DNA of 64,000 bases from Eopsaltria australis (GCA_034509425.1 JAVTVJ010000496.1:496001-560000), one strand, 5' to 3'; shown: positions 51,819 through 63,347, numbered from the stretch's first letter. Numbers and translations are program-made. The notes: generated by a model from the letters alone, not told the origin.

Positions 51819-52727
51819 TTGACAAAATTCCGCATGACAGTCCCAGGAGTTTCCAAGAGGCTGAGCTGATCCTGACCTGTATTTCTACTCATATTTCCCC
51901 TTGATTTCTCATCTTTTATGTCAGCCTTTCCACTGTGGATTATTATTGTTTTGAGTGAAGTTATTGATCCGCAGGAATTAATCAGGAAAGATTATTTGTC
52001 CAAGCAAAGAAGGAAGATGTGCCAATATCCTCATGAGTTGAAATTCATTATTCCCTCAGACCATTAGAATGTCCAAAAACTCTGTGACAAGGTTCCTGTG
52101 AAATTAAATTTCAATAAAAATATTGGAAAAATCTCAGCAGTATATATATTTGTTTAGTTCTGATAATGCGCTGCAATTTTTATCAAGAAAAAAATCCTGA
52201 TTTAATATTTTGAGGGGGTGTAAGCTTTACTGCCAAAATTGTTGTTTCCCTACTGTGAAATGTTAGAGCAATTCATTCTGGTTCAGAAGGGAAAAAAAGG
52301 GTCATAAACTGCAGTGTCGCTTCAACAAATTTGTTAAATGAAACTAATAGAAAAGAAGTACAATTAGCTAAAAGCTTTAAATCAAGTTCCAGAACTTGGC
52401 ACACTTCCCATTACCCAAAAACAAGTGCTGAACTGAGAAGAATTCATTACAAAATCTGGCAAGGACCTCAGAATGGTAGCTAAAACATGGCCAATAATGA
52501 TTTGGTATCAATTTCACAGCCACACAAAGGATAAAAATTACTACAAATCACTGAAATCAAAATATATTACATTGGTTTTCTGTGGCTGTTATTCTTTACA
52601 CTCTCGTGCAGTAATGGCTCACTGCTTGAGCAATCTCACAGGAATGGAGTGGCAACTACTTTTGATATTAATCCCTAATTTCTTTTGCAGGGTCTCCATG
52701 CATAAAGGGTGGTTACACATAACTTTT

Positions 52728-52733
<6 letters not shown>

Positions 52734-52764
<31 letters not shown>
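52734..52764. repeat. (AT)n microsatellite
   Basis: Thirty-one bases of uninterrupted AT dinucleotide repeat. It accounts for the Tyr/Ile-repeat tail of an open frame there. Confidence 0.97.
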
Positions 52765-52768
<4 letters not shown>

Positions 52769-53067
52769 TATGAAGTGGTTTTAATTTTAAATAATCTTAT
52801 CAAAAAGTTGATTACAGTTTCCTGGTCTAAAGAAAACAAAAGAAACTAACATTTCCAAAGAGCTAAGGATGGAGAGATTCCTTCAAGTCCCCAGTGGAAC
52901 AAGTTAATGTGGCAGCTGGCAAGGGCTGGGCTTGGTTAGTCAAGTCAGATATCAGAGCAGCCAAATTATAAAACCAGAGGAGCAGCATGAGGGTGAACTC
53001 TCAGCTGCCAGCTGTAGGGAGGTGCTGTGCATGGAGAAACTAATGTTCAGGGCATGCTGCATGTGCC

Positions 53068-53168
53068 CATGGTGGCACCAGCCTGTGCTTGGGCAGCTCT
53101 GTGACTTGGTGCAGAACTGGGTATCTGCTCTCCCACCCCACCATGGATGGTGTCTGGTGCCACCCATG
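53068..53168. repeat. inverted repeat with 72-base loop
   Basis: CATGGTGGCACCAG (53068-53081) and CTGGTGCCACCCATG (53154-53168) are complementary except for one extra base. The enclosed sequence holds a further small palindrome, CACCATGGATGGTG. The surrounding 52.9-53.2 kb is GC-richer than its flanks but has no recognisable gene. Confidence 0.7.
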
Positions 53169-53595
53169 ACAGAGGAGAAATGGAGAGGCCCAGGAGAGGT
53201 GCAGTGAAAAACACAGAAGGGAAGGGAAGCCAGCTGCAGAAGACAGATGAAGAGGAAAATTCTTTTTAAAAACTGGAAGTTGATTTGGAGGCAGGGCTGA
53301 TTTTGTAGTAATATGGAAATGAAGAAAAAAAGCCTTGAATTTATTACAAAATATAGTTTTCAAAGTGACAACCTGAGTTAAATGCAGTGTGATGAGAATG
53401 GCACAGGTCACCCCAGAGTGGGATTCAACAGACATATACCCCCTGCTCAAAGAGTAACCAACATGTATGTGGTCCCTTGGCTAGCAGTGGACACTGAGAA
53501 GACAAGTTTTGAGGGAGAGTTACAGAAGATTAGAAATGAAACAGAGAAGAAAAACAACTGAGAAGCAGACTCTCCATAATAAGACAAATGTACTT

Positions 53596-53633
53596 GAGCT
53601 ATGAGTAAATAAGTGAGCTATGAATAAATAAGT
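53596..53633. repeat. 19-bp tandem duplication
   Basis: GAGCTATGAGTAAATAAGT and GAGCTATGAATAAATAAGT lie back to back with one mismatch. Confidence 0.9.
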
Positions 53634-54500
53634 AGCACATAGGATATGGATGTCCTCCCTCCCGTGCCATGGAACAGAGGTGAGGTGGGTGGAGTGATAA
53701 AAGACAAATCAAGGAAAGATGTTGGAAATACAGTGGGAGGTGTTTTTTTCAAGTTCATTTTCACCTTGGTCAAGGAAATTCTCATTTTTTAGTTTTGAAA
53801 ATGTGACTGTTTAGCATATTGTCTCATGGGTAATCAAACACACACAGTGCAAATCAGATTGGAACTCACAAAAGGGAACCCGAGCAGCAGCATCTGCTTC
53901 TGCTCCAGTGCCAGCAAATTAAGGAGTAAAGTTACAGAAATCTACCCCTAAATAAGATACTATTTTGTTAGTTTTTTAAAATGTTTGATGGACCATTGTT
54001 ATGCTAAAAATAAAAAGAATACACAAGAAAGGTAGAATAAATAACACTGTCATAAAGGAGGCTCATATATTAAGACCTTAAATGAAATTAATAAACCAAG
54101 CACCTCAGTGAGTTACAGAAGCCTCTGTGAACAGCTCTCAACCCTATCAGTCAGCTATCTATGACGCAATGTCTAGGCTGGTGCAACACAGTTTTTGTTC
54201 TCTCCTACTCAGGAAACTTTTATGAAGGTAAAAGAAAATGTGTGAGCTAAACCATCCAAGACTAAAACACTGAAATCACACAGAGTATTAGAAAACAAAG
54301 AATCTGTAGACAGAATGGGTGAAGCCCAAGGAGCAACCATGGATAAACCTTTCCGTCTTTCTGTCAATAGTCTGGTAAGGAAAGGCTCTACTGTTGCTTC
54401 AGTGAAATCGGAGTGAATATATAAATGCTTAGTTTAGTAGCTGGTTAGTCTTTGTTTCCCTAGTGTGTGCAATAGCTAATAAATACTGGCTTTCTTTTAA

Positions 54501-54505
54501 ATTGC
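54501..54505. repeat. left target-site duplication of the 1.63-kb LTR
   Basis: ATTGC abuts the TGTTCTGG start and is repeated exactly at 56139-56143. Confidence 0.85.
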
Positions 54506-54669
54506 TGTTCTGGGTTAGGCCAGAGGGGTCAAAATCTAGGAAGTGATCTGTGCTGCAGGAAGGAATACAACTTCCTTCCTGCGAGAGAGAGCCAATAATC
54601 AGGTAGTTTTAAGGATTGATAGGTAGGTAAACCAATTAAAAAGTTGATCCGCCTTCGAGGAAAAAACCA

Positions 54670-54677
54670 TATATAAG
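54670..54677 (+). promoter_or_regulatory. LTR TATA box
   Basis: TATATAAG sits 165 bases into the LTR, upstream of GC-richer sequence, as expected for the U3 promoter. Activity is inferred from position only. Confidence 0.65.
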
Positions 54678-54762
54678 CAGAGACTCGGACGCTCTTCCTC
54701 TTGGGACCTGCTGCTGCTGTGTAGAGAGGAGCAGCTCCTGCTTCTCTCGCTGGTAAGGCCCA

Positions 54763-54806
54763 CCCCCCCCCCACCTCCTTCCAAAGGAGGGATGTGGGGG
54801 GGGGGG
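54763..54806 (+). repeat. poly-C/poly-G hairpin in the LTR leader
   Basis: Ten C residues plus A (54763-54773) and CCTCCTT (54774-54780) fold back on AAGGAGG (54784-54790) and T plus eleven G residues (54795-54806). The loop is CCA and there is a GATG bulge. The stem is about 18 bp and almost all G-C. It begins about 85 bases downstream of the TATA box, so it would lie near the 5' end of any LTR transcript. Confidence 0.9.
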
Positions 54807-55995
54807 AAGAGAGGTTTTATGGCAGCCGTGCTGCTGCAGCCGGGCAGGCATGGGGGAGGAACGGCTGGAATCTTCAGCAGATACAGCTCAGCCAGTGTGT
54901 CAGCTACACGAGAGGGAGAGCCAGTCCCCTGCTCCGGGCCAGGCAAGGACCGGGCCGGACTCCATCCAGCTCGGGCCATGCCCTGCCCTGTCACCCCGGG
55001 CCCAGATGGCCCCAGCAGGCCGAGCCAGCTCCGCAGAGCCGGGCACAGAGACTCTGAGAGCTTCTGCCGTCCAGCTCGGACCTGTTCAAACAGCCCGGCA
55101 AAGAGCACGTGATCCTCACACTGCCGGAGAGAGAGAGAGACAGAGATTAACTCTCTCCATGCCTGGACTAAACTCACAGACACCCATCCTTCCTTGCAGA
55201 GAGAGGAACGAGTGAGGACACCTACATAGTGCAGCACAGAGACTTTACAGTCAGTGAGGAAAGCAGAACTGATACTCACAAGGAGGTGCATGGGAAGTTG
55301 CTTCAAGAGTGAAGCTGAAAACTCTTTTGGAGAACCATGGTTGGGGACTGAGCTAATAAATTCTCTATAATATATGAAGATATAGTCCAAAGGGGGATGT
55401 GAGGTTCTTATTGCAGCCAATGAACTGAAATACCCAAGTACAGACAAGTAAGTGTTGAAGAAGTACAACCTGATGAGAAACTAAAACCAAGAGAGAGGAG
55501 AGGCTGTGACCCAGAGCCCTGGTCCCGGGGAGAATGCTAGAGAACCTGAGTTGTCAGGAGAACCTGTGTTGCTAAGCACAGAAGAAGGGATTTTCTTTGT
55601 TGCTGCAATTGAACTGGACATCCTTAAAACAGGTACCCTGTGGACTGTTCATAACCCACCATAGTGGCTTTGGGAAGGCTACTGGTGTGGGAGGGATCCA
55701 CCATTAAGCTGGACTTTGCTCCGGGCGGCGGCTAATGGTGAGGCAGAAGACCCATAAAAACTGTATTTTTCTTACAAAAGATCCATGGTGTAAACAAAAG
55801 AAACTTCTCTCCCTGAATGAACTAGAACAAGAGCTGTTTCTGAGGTGGTAAACTGACTGGAAGTCAAAGTGTTGTCTTTTGTATGTTGTCAGGGAGAATG
55901 AAATGGAGAGGTGGGGAAAGAGGGGTGGTCTGGGGAGTTTGTTCTGGTTTTTCTTGAGTTTTTTTTTTCTTTTTTCCCTTTGTCTTAGATATATT

Positions 55996-56001
55996 AATAA
56001 A
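55996..56001 (+). promoter_or_regulatory. LTR polyadenylation signal
   Basis: AATAAA lies about 140 bases before the LTR's 3' end, followed by a T-rich, GT-containing stretch. Confidence 0.6.
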
Positions 56002-56138
56002 ACTTCTTTGTACTTTATAAAGTTTGAGCCTGCTTTGCCTACTCCTAATCCTTATCTCACAACAAGTAATCAAGTAAATTTAGGTAAGTGTGCTGGCATT
56101 TAGCCACAAACCTGAATAAGCGAACTGAAACCACTACA

Positions 56139-56143
56139 ATTGC
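56139..56143. repeat. right target-site duplication of the 1.63-kb LTR
   Basis: ATTGC, an exact copy of 54501-54505. Confidence 0.85.
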
Positions 56144-59100
56144 ATATACCCAACTTCTCTCTGTGCAAGGTAAAAATCCAATGAAAGTGACCCAGAGAGA
56201 AGGTTAAATCTGAATTAGTGTTTCAGTCTGAACAATAAAAATATAGTATGGGATCCATATTACTCAACTAGGAGAGTAACACTGACTGGGATCTGCTGAA
56301 AGAGATACAAAAGCAGGAAACACAACTGTGATGAGAGACTTTAATTACTCTCTGACAGACTAGACAAGTGTCATATCCGGATGTGAAGCAGAGAATTTTT
56401 AGATAACATCAGTGGCTCCAGGAAGAAATAGAGAGACAGCTGATTAGGGAGCCTGCAGTTGGAAATGCAACCCTGGGCTAGGTTGTGAGTAATGCACAGG
56501 TTTATTCCAAAGTGTTCCAGGCAAAGGGCATCTCTGTAGCACTGCCATTGGGAACCAGCATTTGGAAATATAAAATAATAATAATAATAAAGGCCAGCAG
56601 TCAACTGAATTCTAATGAACACAAAAATCAGCAGATTTTGATAGGACCTGATAGGAACTGTTTCAACTCTCACTGCCTTCTCCACTGAAAAGTCCTCCAC
56701 TGGGTGAAGCTGGACTTGTGAGCACACAGAGAGGTTTAGCCAGTCTCCAGGCCAACAAAGGTCTTACCGTGGGCTTTGCTGGAGAAGAGTCAGGTCCACA
56801 ATCAGTGTATCCTGTGCTTCAGGGAGTGTATGGATTATGTGAATCCTTGATTTTGGAAAATATTGGCTCTGATAAAGTACAGGAGAAAGCATTTAACCCA
56901 ATAATAACCTTGTCAGATAAGAGCAAAGGGAAAACCTGGTCACCCTTTATGTTCAATGAAGGCTTGTTGTCCATGGGGGAAAATAATAAACAAACAAAAA
57001 AACCTCATGAGAGTAATCGCTAAAAGCAAAATTTCAGAAGGTCAAGTTCTCAGGCAGGTTTTCATCATACAATTCTGTGTTACAAAGAAGAGCTAATGTT
57101 TCATTTCAGCTCTAAGGCAGGGCCTCTGGTTTGCTCTCTTTCATTCCTTTCCAGCCCCTGTTGGGCAGCCAGTGCACTGAGCAGCATCAGGCATTGCCCT
57201 GCTGAGGAGCTGGCTGTGCTGCTGCTGCTGAGCTGTGCTCAGCATTCTGCCACTGCCTTCCCCAGGCTGCTGCTGCTGCTTCTCCACACAAAACTGATCT
57301 CTCTTTCATGTGAAGCTCCTGGCATGGCTGTCCCCTCCTGACAACTAGGGACAGCACAAGGCAGAGATAAAAAGAAAGGACAAAACACTGAAAGGTGTCC
57401 GAAGAGGTTTTGAGGAAGCACCTCAATGTCAGTTTGCAGTATTAATCCAAATATTTGTGAACATAGTTCTAACACAGTATGGGCTTAGGCATACATTATT
57501 TGTTTGGTGGATGGGTCTTACTGACTACAGTTTAATTTTATATAACATATTTTGGGTTTCTAAATAATTTCTAGTAATAAATAATAGGGGAAAAGCAAAA
57601 AAAAAAAGTATAGAGAAGAAAGAGTTTGGGTGGGTGAGTAGGCAGGCAAATAGAAGATAAATTTTTCAGCTGAAATTTGAAAATTGAGTTGATGAGGCAG
57701 AGATACAGAGAAATGCTTTCTGCAGTGTATTTGTATTACAGGAAGATATATAAAAAGATACATAAAAAGAGCTCTTGCAACGTGACAGCTATCATGCTTT
57801 CCAGGCAGTCAGCTGTCTGACTGTGTTCACATGGGAATCTGTACCCTCTGGAAGCTGAAAAAAATCTATGTGAAGTTGCATAGAGTTTTGCAGTGTAATC
57901 TGTTCTGCATCATCTCCGTTTGCTTTTCTTGTACTTGTGTTTCATAATGACATCCATCATCACAAACCACAGATATTTCTACTTAGATTTTAATTTTCTC
58001 TTGATTGCATAATTCCTTTTTGTTGGTTGACCACAAGTTGTTATGTCACATAGCCAAGTAGAAATTTTGTAGAGGAATCGTGTCTGAATTGATGCTAAGG
58101 ATCTGTAGTAATAACCAGATATTCAGCGCCATACTTTGGCAAAGATTATATGCTAATATTATCCATTTCCAATCACTTCATGCACAGCCACTCATTTATT
58201 CAGGAACTACTTGACAATTTTAAGCTCCTTTATACTGTATGTTTTACATCTGGGTAGCTGTGGCTGAATCCTCTATTCAGTTGTTGTAAAATAAGGCCAG
58301 GCCTTTCCCCAGATTTATGCTCACTCCTAATTATTTGAAGGCCTATCAAGTAGAGTTAAAAACACCCTATCTTTAAAGCTTCAGTTCTGTGCACACTATA
58401 TTGAACAAATCCCTGGTTTTTTACTGTGTAAGAAACCTGACATATTTCTGAACTCTGTTACAAAGTCAATAAAACAGGGGCGAGGCAGGGTGCCAGGCTG
58501 GAGCAGCATGTGTGCTCATCCTTGATCACAACCTGGTAGAAAGCCCATCACTTCATGGCAGGGTATTGCTACAACTGCCTTTCTCTCCATTACAGCATCA
58601 CAACCTGGTTGCCAAGCAGGTGGCAGGTAAGGCAAGCAGCAATACCTCATGTGGAGGGAGGGAATTGGAGATGGGCACTGTGCTTTGAATTTAGAAGATC
58701 TTGATGTAGAATGTGTATATGAACACGCCAAAGGAGCCGGCATGGATATCTCACATGCAGGAACTGAGACCAGGCACACTTACATTCAAATGTGCTCTGA
58801 ATATTTCAGGATTCATCTGATTTTCAGGATTTCACTCCTAAGAGTCTTGAAATATTTTACACTGTCAACTCCTCATTAATACCTTTCTGTAAGTCTTGTG
58901 TATTTAACTAACTGATGGTGATTTTCTTCTACATTCAGACGTGGAGCCGCAGTTCACCCCAGACATGCAGGAGCACCTTTAATCCTTATTCTTGGAATTG
59001 ATGTGCTGACTTCACCTTCTGTGCAAGTTAGCCAACAGAATATTTTCTCAGGTCCTGAACTGGTTTTGCAATTTGTGCTGAGCTCCATACTGTAGCAGCA

Positions 59101-59212
59101 TTACTTGTTCTGTACCTGGGCTTGCTAGTTTCCATCTAGCATACATATAACTACCTTCCTAATTATATTATTTTTTTCAATTTACAATGGGACATATTTC
59201 ATGATCTTTCCC
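56144..59212. other. unique stretch, no gene seen
   Basis: No gene is recognised. A GC-richer patch at 57100-57350 has short CTG runs (57218-57231 and about 57270-57283) that account for Leu- and Ala-rich frames. A 31-base segment at 58596-58626 has splice-site-like borders. Confidence 0.5.
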
Positions 59213-59233
59213 TTTTTTTTTTTTTTTTTTTTT
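59213..59233. repeat. poly(T) tract
   Basis: Twenty-one consecutive T residues, about 30 bases before the MIR-like SINE. It is not clearly part of it, because MIR elements lack a long poly(A) tail. Confidence 0.95.
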
Positions 59234-59262
59234 CCTTTCCTAGTTTTCAAGGCAGCTTGCAA

Positions 59263-59421
59263 ATGATATTTGGTACTGTCACTTCTACTTTATCTGTAAG
59301 GAAACTGAGGCTAGGAGCAAATGCCTGGAGTCATCTGGCAAGCCACTGGCTGAACCAGAAATAGCACCCAGAAATCTTGCTTGCAGTCCCAATCCTGATC
59401 TTCTGGTCCATGTTGCCTCCC
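59263..59421 (+). mobile_element. ancient MIR-like SINE fragment
   Basis: The order of blocks matches the core and 3' part of a MIR: GATATTTGGTACTGT, then a TTTATCTGTAAGGAAACTGA block near 59289-59308 with GGC following, then GTCATCTGGCAAGCCACTGG near 59330, then AACCAGAAATAGCACCCAG near 59353, then a CAGTCC..TGATCTTCTGGTCCATGTTGCCTC tail. The ACAGATGAGGAAACTGAGGC hallmark is present with substitutions. MIRs were active before the mammal-reptile split or early in amniotes and are rare and diverged in birds, so an old fixed insertion is expected here. The identification is by recognition and would need a profile search. Confidence 0.7.
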
Positions 59422-62400
59422 ACACAGATGAAGAACTACACTTCCACAAAAATAAAAGGCTAAATAGTCCACAACAGCTCTAAAGCTGTGTCCCAAATGT
59501 TCACCTACCAATAAAATAAATGAATGACATTCCCAGGCTGTGTGTAATATGTGTATTTCACAATTTTATTCTCTATTTCAGTATAGCAAAAAGGAAGACA
59601 ACAAATAAAAAACAAGCAAATCTTTTCCTTCATTGCAGAGGCTTAATAAAATCTGAAGTGTGAACACTGTGTTTCATATGTAACTGATCATAAAATTCTG
59701 TAAACAGAATCTGTATTACAGAAGAAAATACAACATTTTGTCACAGCATGAAAAACACATATCCCGAAAAAATGTACATGCCTTCAAAATTACATACCTG
59801 AGCTACTACTGCTATCAATATTCACTTGTAATTCAAAAAAAGAAAACTGTGTTTGAAAAAAGAAGCAGACCTGTCTTACAGGATTTTAGTTCAAGTTCAT
59901 TGTTTTTCTTACAGAATCTCACACAGCTCAAGGCATTTTAGGGAGTTGCTTTTCCAATATTATTTTTGGTACTTCTGATTTAAAAAATAAATCACAGGAC
60001 TTTGACTACGGCTTCTGTTTCACATGAATTGTAAAATAGTATTTGCTAGTCATCAAAACACTACCCTTGCATTGAAAGGAATCAACATTTTAAATCAATA
60101 TTATTCACTTCTTTTTTCAAAAATATTTCTGTTGACTTTTAATGATTTTATGTGAAAAATAAACATCCTGAAATTCGGTTATTTTAAGTTTCAATATATA
60201 ATACCAACCAGGATAGGCAGCATGCTATCCAGCTTTGGAGTAACAACTTTGAAGGGATCAACTGCCTACACACAGGATCATTTCCCATGCAGGGCTTGTT
60301 TACACCTGATCTTGTGGGGCAAGAGATGAACAAAGTATTTCCTTCCCTTGAGGGGATGTATGTCTTTTGCCAAAGAACTTTTCCTGAGCAGTGTATATGT
60401 AAGTGGAGTGAGAAACAGTTCCCATGATGAGCTATTATGATGGATCAAAAGGAACCGCAGAGATAGTACAATGGCAATTGAAGGTTTTTTAGTGGTACCT
60501 CATATATTTGCACTCCATAACAGAAACTAAAGACATGAAGTGATGCATAAAAGTGCAGTGAAGTGTCTAAAATATGCACTGATGTTTTAAGAATATGCCC
60601 ACAGAATTTAAATAAAGTCCAAGTTCATGTTGCTGCTGAGTAGAACCATCTTCTGTTCTGCTTTAGAAGCCATGAATGTCTTGAAGGGATTTGGGTCCTA
60701 AAGCACACACCAGTGAAATGACAATGCCTGCAGAGAGATGTGGAATCTTTTAAAACATGGCAGAACTTCATTTTTGAGAAATTGTGTCTTATTTTTAATA
60801 GGAAGGTCTAATTTTTAATAGAAACCTTTCTTATCACTTATTACACTGCATGCAGCAGTGCAGACAGGAATGCTGCTGGTGGATGAGTATTTACGCTTCA
60901 AATTCCTCCTTTGCTAAAGCTGAGATCTTATTCTTTAATCCCACCTTTCTTTCCTGCTTTGATTGTTCCTTGCCAGTTTCATTGTCACTCATCTAAAATT
61001 CCAGCAGGAGGTTTGTGTTGGTGTTTGATTGCCCTTGGTCCCTTCCATGCCTCTATTAAAAAATCATCCCTTAGAGCACCTTCAGCTGCCATTTCTCCTT
61101 GGCTGGATTTGCTCCTATGAGCAAAAGTGAAGCTCCACTTCTCATGCTATTTATATATTTCTCTGGGCTCACTTGTATCCTTGTAAATTCATGTAAGCCT
61201 GGAAATATTGTTTCCCACTTGACCATAATTATTTATAGTAGTAACTAGAGAATTCTTCGGCAGGAATTTGCCAAAACCAATTAGTGCTCTCCAAAACCAT
61301 CTCTTGCCACAGCTCAGCAGTTGGAATGGGACAAGGATCACTCTCAGTAGCCAGTTTGCAAGCCATTCGCTAGCACAGACCCTGTGCTAGCATGTAGCCA
61401 CTGAGTCTAATATGTGTGTTGATAACAGAATAGTCCCTCAAGCAATTATTTCCAATTATACCATCTGATTTTTTTTAACTAATTCATTTTTTTTTGTAAT
61501 ATTGCACATCTTGATATTTATACAGCCTGTGTCATCTACAAGTAACTATGAGTGCAAACAGAGAAATTAGCAACTTCAGAAGTAAACAGCTTTTCAGGCC
61601 TGACAATCCATTCCCCATCATCTTTGCTTGCATCCTTTTTCTTCTCCCATTTCTCACATGCATTACTGTTTCATTTCATTCTTTCTCTGCTTTTCATGGT
61701 TTTGCATACTAGTTAATTTTTTATATCTCTTGCATGTCTTTTTTTTTCTATCCTGTCTATATTGTCTCTCCTATCATGATCTTTCATCCAACCCTGGCTT
61801 TTTGGCCTGGATTCCTGCTAGAAGTATGTTTAATGATAAAAATTTACTCTTCTCCCTGCTCTGAGATAATTAAGATCCTGTTTGCCTTCTTCCAGTCCTT
61901 GTAACAGCCTTCCATCAACTTGATTACAGAGTTTCCATTTCCTTCAGACAATTTCCCTTTGCTGTCTTATTAATTTCCTTTATTTTAGCTGAAGTACTGC
62001 AGTAATATAATGTCCTGCTTTATGTAAGTTATTTCTCATAACTATTCTTTCTTCCCTTTCTTCTACTGTTATTCCACAGCTGCTGTGAACTGGGCCTGCA
62101 GATGCCTGGACCTGGGCTTTGCAAGCTGGGCCCTGGATCATCTGGAATGGTAGCATCCACTTTGGCTATTGATTCTTCTTCTGCAGCCTGTGCCAGCTGT
62201 GGCTGGTACCTCATTTGCCCACTCAAAAGCTGGCTGGTAACAGAGCTGCCCTGCTCAGTGTCAGTTTCAGAAAAGACTGGATGCATATCTATGATTTCAA
62301 ATCTGGAAGGATTTTTATATAGATAAAAACTTCAGAGAGGTCAGAAAGGACTATTGGATGATTTATGCAAATCTGGTCTGTGCTCAAGGCTTGTAAACCT

Positions 62401-62757
62401 TCCAGAAACGCCACTAAAGGGTGAAAATAAAATATTCTGGATTCCACAGTGCAGACCAATACACTTCTCTCATTTACCCTGTATTGAGCCTAATGCTAAT
62501 GTTTGGCTATGCTATAGAGAGACATCTGGTACAGTTTTAAAAGGCATAGAAAGATAAGAAGTCATCTTTCCTCCAGTATCCCTAAACCTTGTGCTGCTTT
62601 CACCTGCTAGATGAGACTGCTGTTATTTATTTATTTCTTTAGAGTTTTTTAACTATATGCATGTATACAGATGACAAGTCTTTCAGTCATGGTATCAAAA
62701 TGTATGAGTTCACAGTAGAATATTTGTGAAGGCTTAATTTCGTAACGAACAATTATG
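59422..62757. other. unique AT-rich stretch, no gene seen
   Basis: No gene or clear repeat is recognised. A less AT-rich patch at 62070-62280 has an 85-codon minus-strand frame without a known domain. Confidence 0.5.
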
Positions 62758-62910
62758 AAGGGCTGGAGCAGATGAAGTACAAAGAGATGCTTAGAGAGCT
62801 GGATCTTTTCAGCCTTCACAAGAGAAGGATAAAGGACACCTCACTGCTGTCTTCTTCTGCTTAATGGTAGGGCAAAAAAGGAGACCAGAGTGAAATTCTT
62901 CTCAAAGATA
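62758..62910 (+). mobile_element. CR1 LINE 3' fragment
   Basis: The phrases GGGCTGGAGCAGATGAAGTA, then GAGAGCTGGATCTTTTCAGC, CCTTCACAAGAGAAGGATAA and GACACCTCACTGCTGTCTTC follow the order of the conserved CR1 segment near the end of its reverse transcriptase frame and early 3' UTR (GGGCTGGAGCACCTCTC, GAGAGCTGGG.TTGTTCAGCC, GAGAAGAGAAGG, GAGACCTCAT). It is well diverged with small gaps and fades after about 62910. It is a 5'-truncated, dead copy with no intact frame. Confidence 0.75.
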
Positions 62911-63229
62911 GAAAAGTGGTAAGATAAGAGATAAAACACACAATTTGCAACATGTGAAGTTCTTTGTTAATCAAATAAGTGTGTTTTGAACACCCGTCAT
63001 ATCATGTCTGAGCCAGATGTATTATAAATATGAGGAATCCTGTAAAGTTTTTCTCCCACTGGTTGTAAGATATAACTCCACACAGAACGAAGGTCTCCAT
63101 GTTTATGTATCTGTGTATATATACATGTATATACCAACATTTTCACTGCAGAGACAAGACTCTTCCAGAAAAGATCCAAGCTGTGAAAAAAATTGCTTGC
63201 AAACTCTCAGTATTCCATATAGAGCTTGG

Positions 63230-63347
63230 AGTCATAGAATCAGGGAATCATTAGCATTGGAAAAGACATCTAAGATTATGGAGTACAACCATTAGAACAG
63301 CACTGCCAGGTCCACAAAAAAACATGTTCATAAGAACCACAGTCATG
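63230..63347 (-). mobile_element. CR1 LINE 3'-terminal fragment, inverted
   Basis: Starting with GTCATAGAATCAGGGAATCA, the segment continues TTGGAAAAGACATCTAAGAT and ACCATTAGAACAGCACTGCC, then a CATGTTCATAAGAACCACA block. This is the reverse complement of a CR1 3' UTR, whose terminus is the ATTCTATGA repeat. The CR1 is therefore on the minus strand with its 3' end at 63230. Homology becomes unclear beyond 63347. It lies about 320 bases from a plus-strand CR1 fragment and is a separate insertion. Confidence 0.8.

Larger units (their letters stand above)
54506..56138 (+). mobile_element. long solo LTR of an endogenous retrovirus, intact ends
   Basis: The element begins TGTTCTGGGTT and ends AAACCACTACA. 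The ends are a partly matching inverted repeat (TGT..TGG.TT), flanked by exact 5-bp copies of ATTGC, which favours ERVL-type integration. A TATA box TATATAAG lies at 54670-54677 and AATAAA at 55996-56001, so transcription would run on the plus strand. No gag, pol or env is recognised, and I find no repeat of the 5' part near the 3' end, so I read it as a solo LTR. At 1633 bp it is long, and TATA and AATAAA are about 1.3 kb apart. The alternative is a short non-autonomous element with a leader between very small repeats. The 289-codon minus-strand frame inside is antisense, low-complexity and not a gene. Confidence 0.85.

Noticed and set aside
54599..55468. 289-codon minus-strand open frame, the longest in the window
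   Set aside because: It lies antisense inside the 1.63-kb LTR, is Ser/Leu/Pro/Gly-rich with G-runs from the poly-C tract, and has no recognisable domain.
57190..57300. CTG trinucleotide runs as a possible expansion locus
   Set aside because: Runs are only four to five units, interrupted and ordinary.
63107..63134. TATATACATGTATATA palindrome
   Set aside because: A 16-bp palindrome made almost entirely of TA steps in AT-rich DNA is expected by chance.
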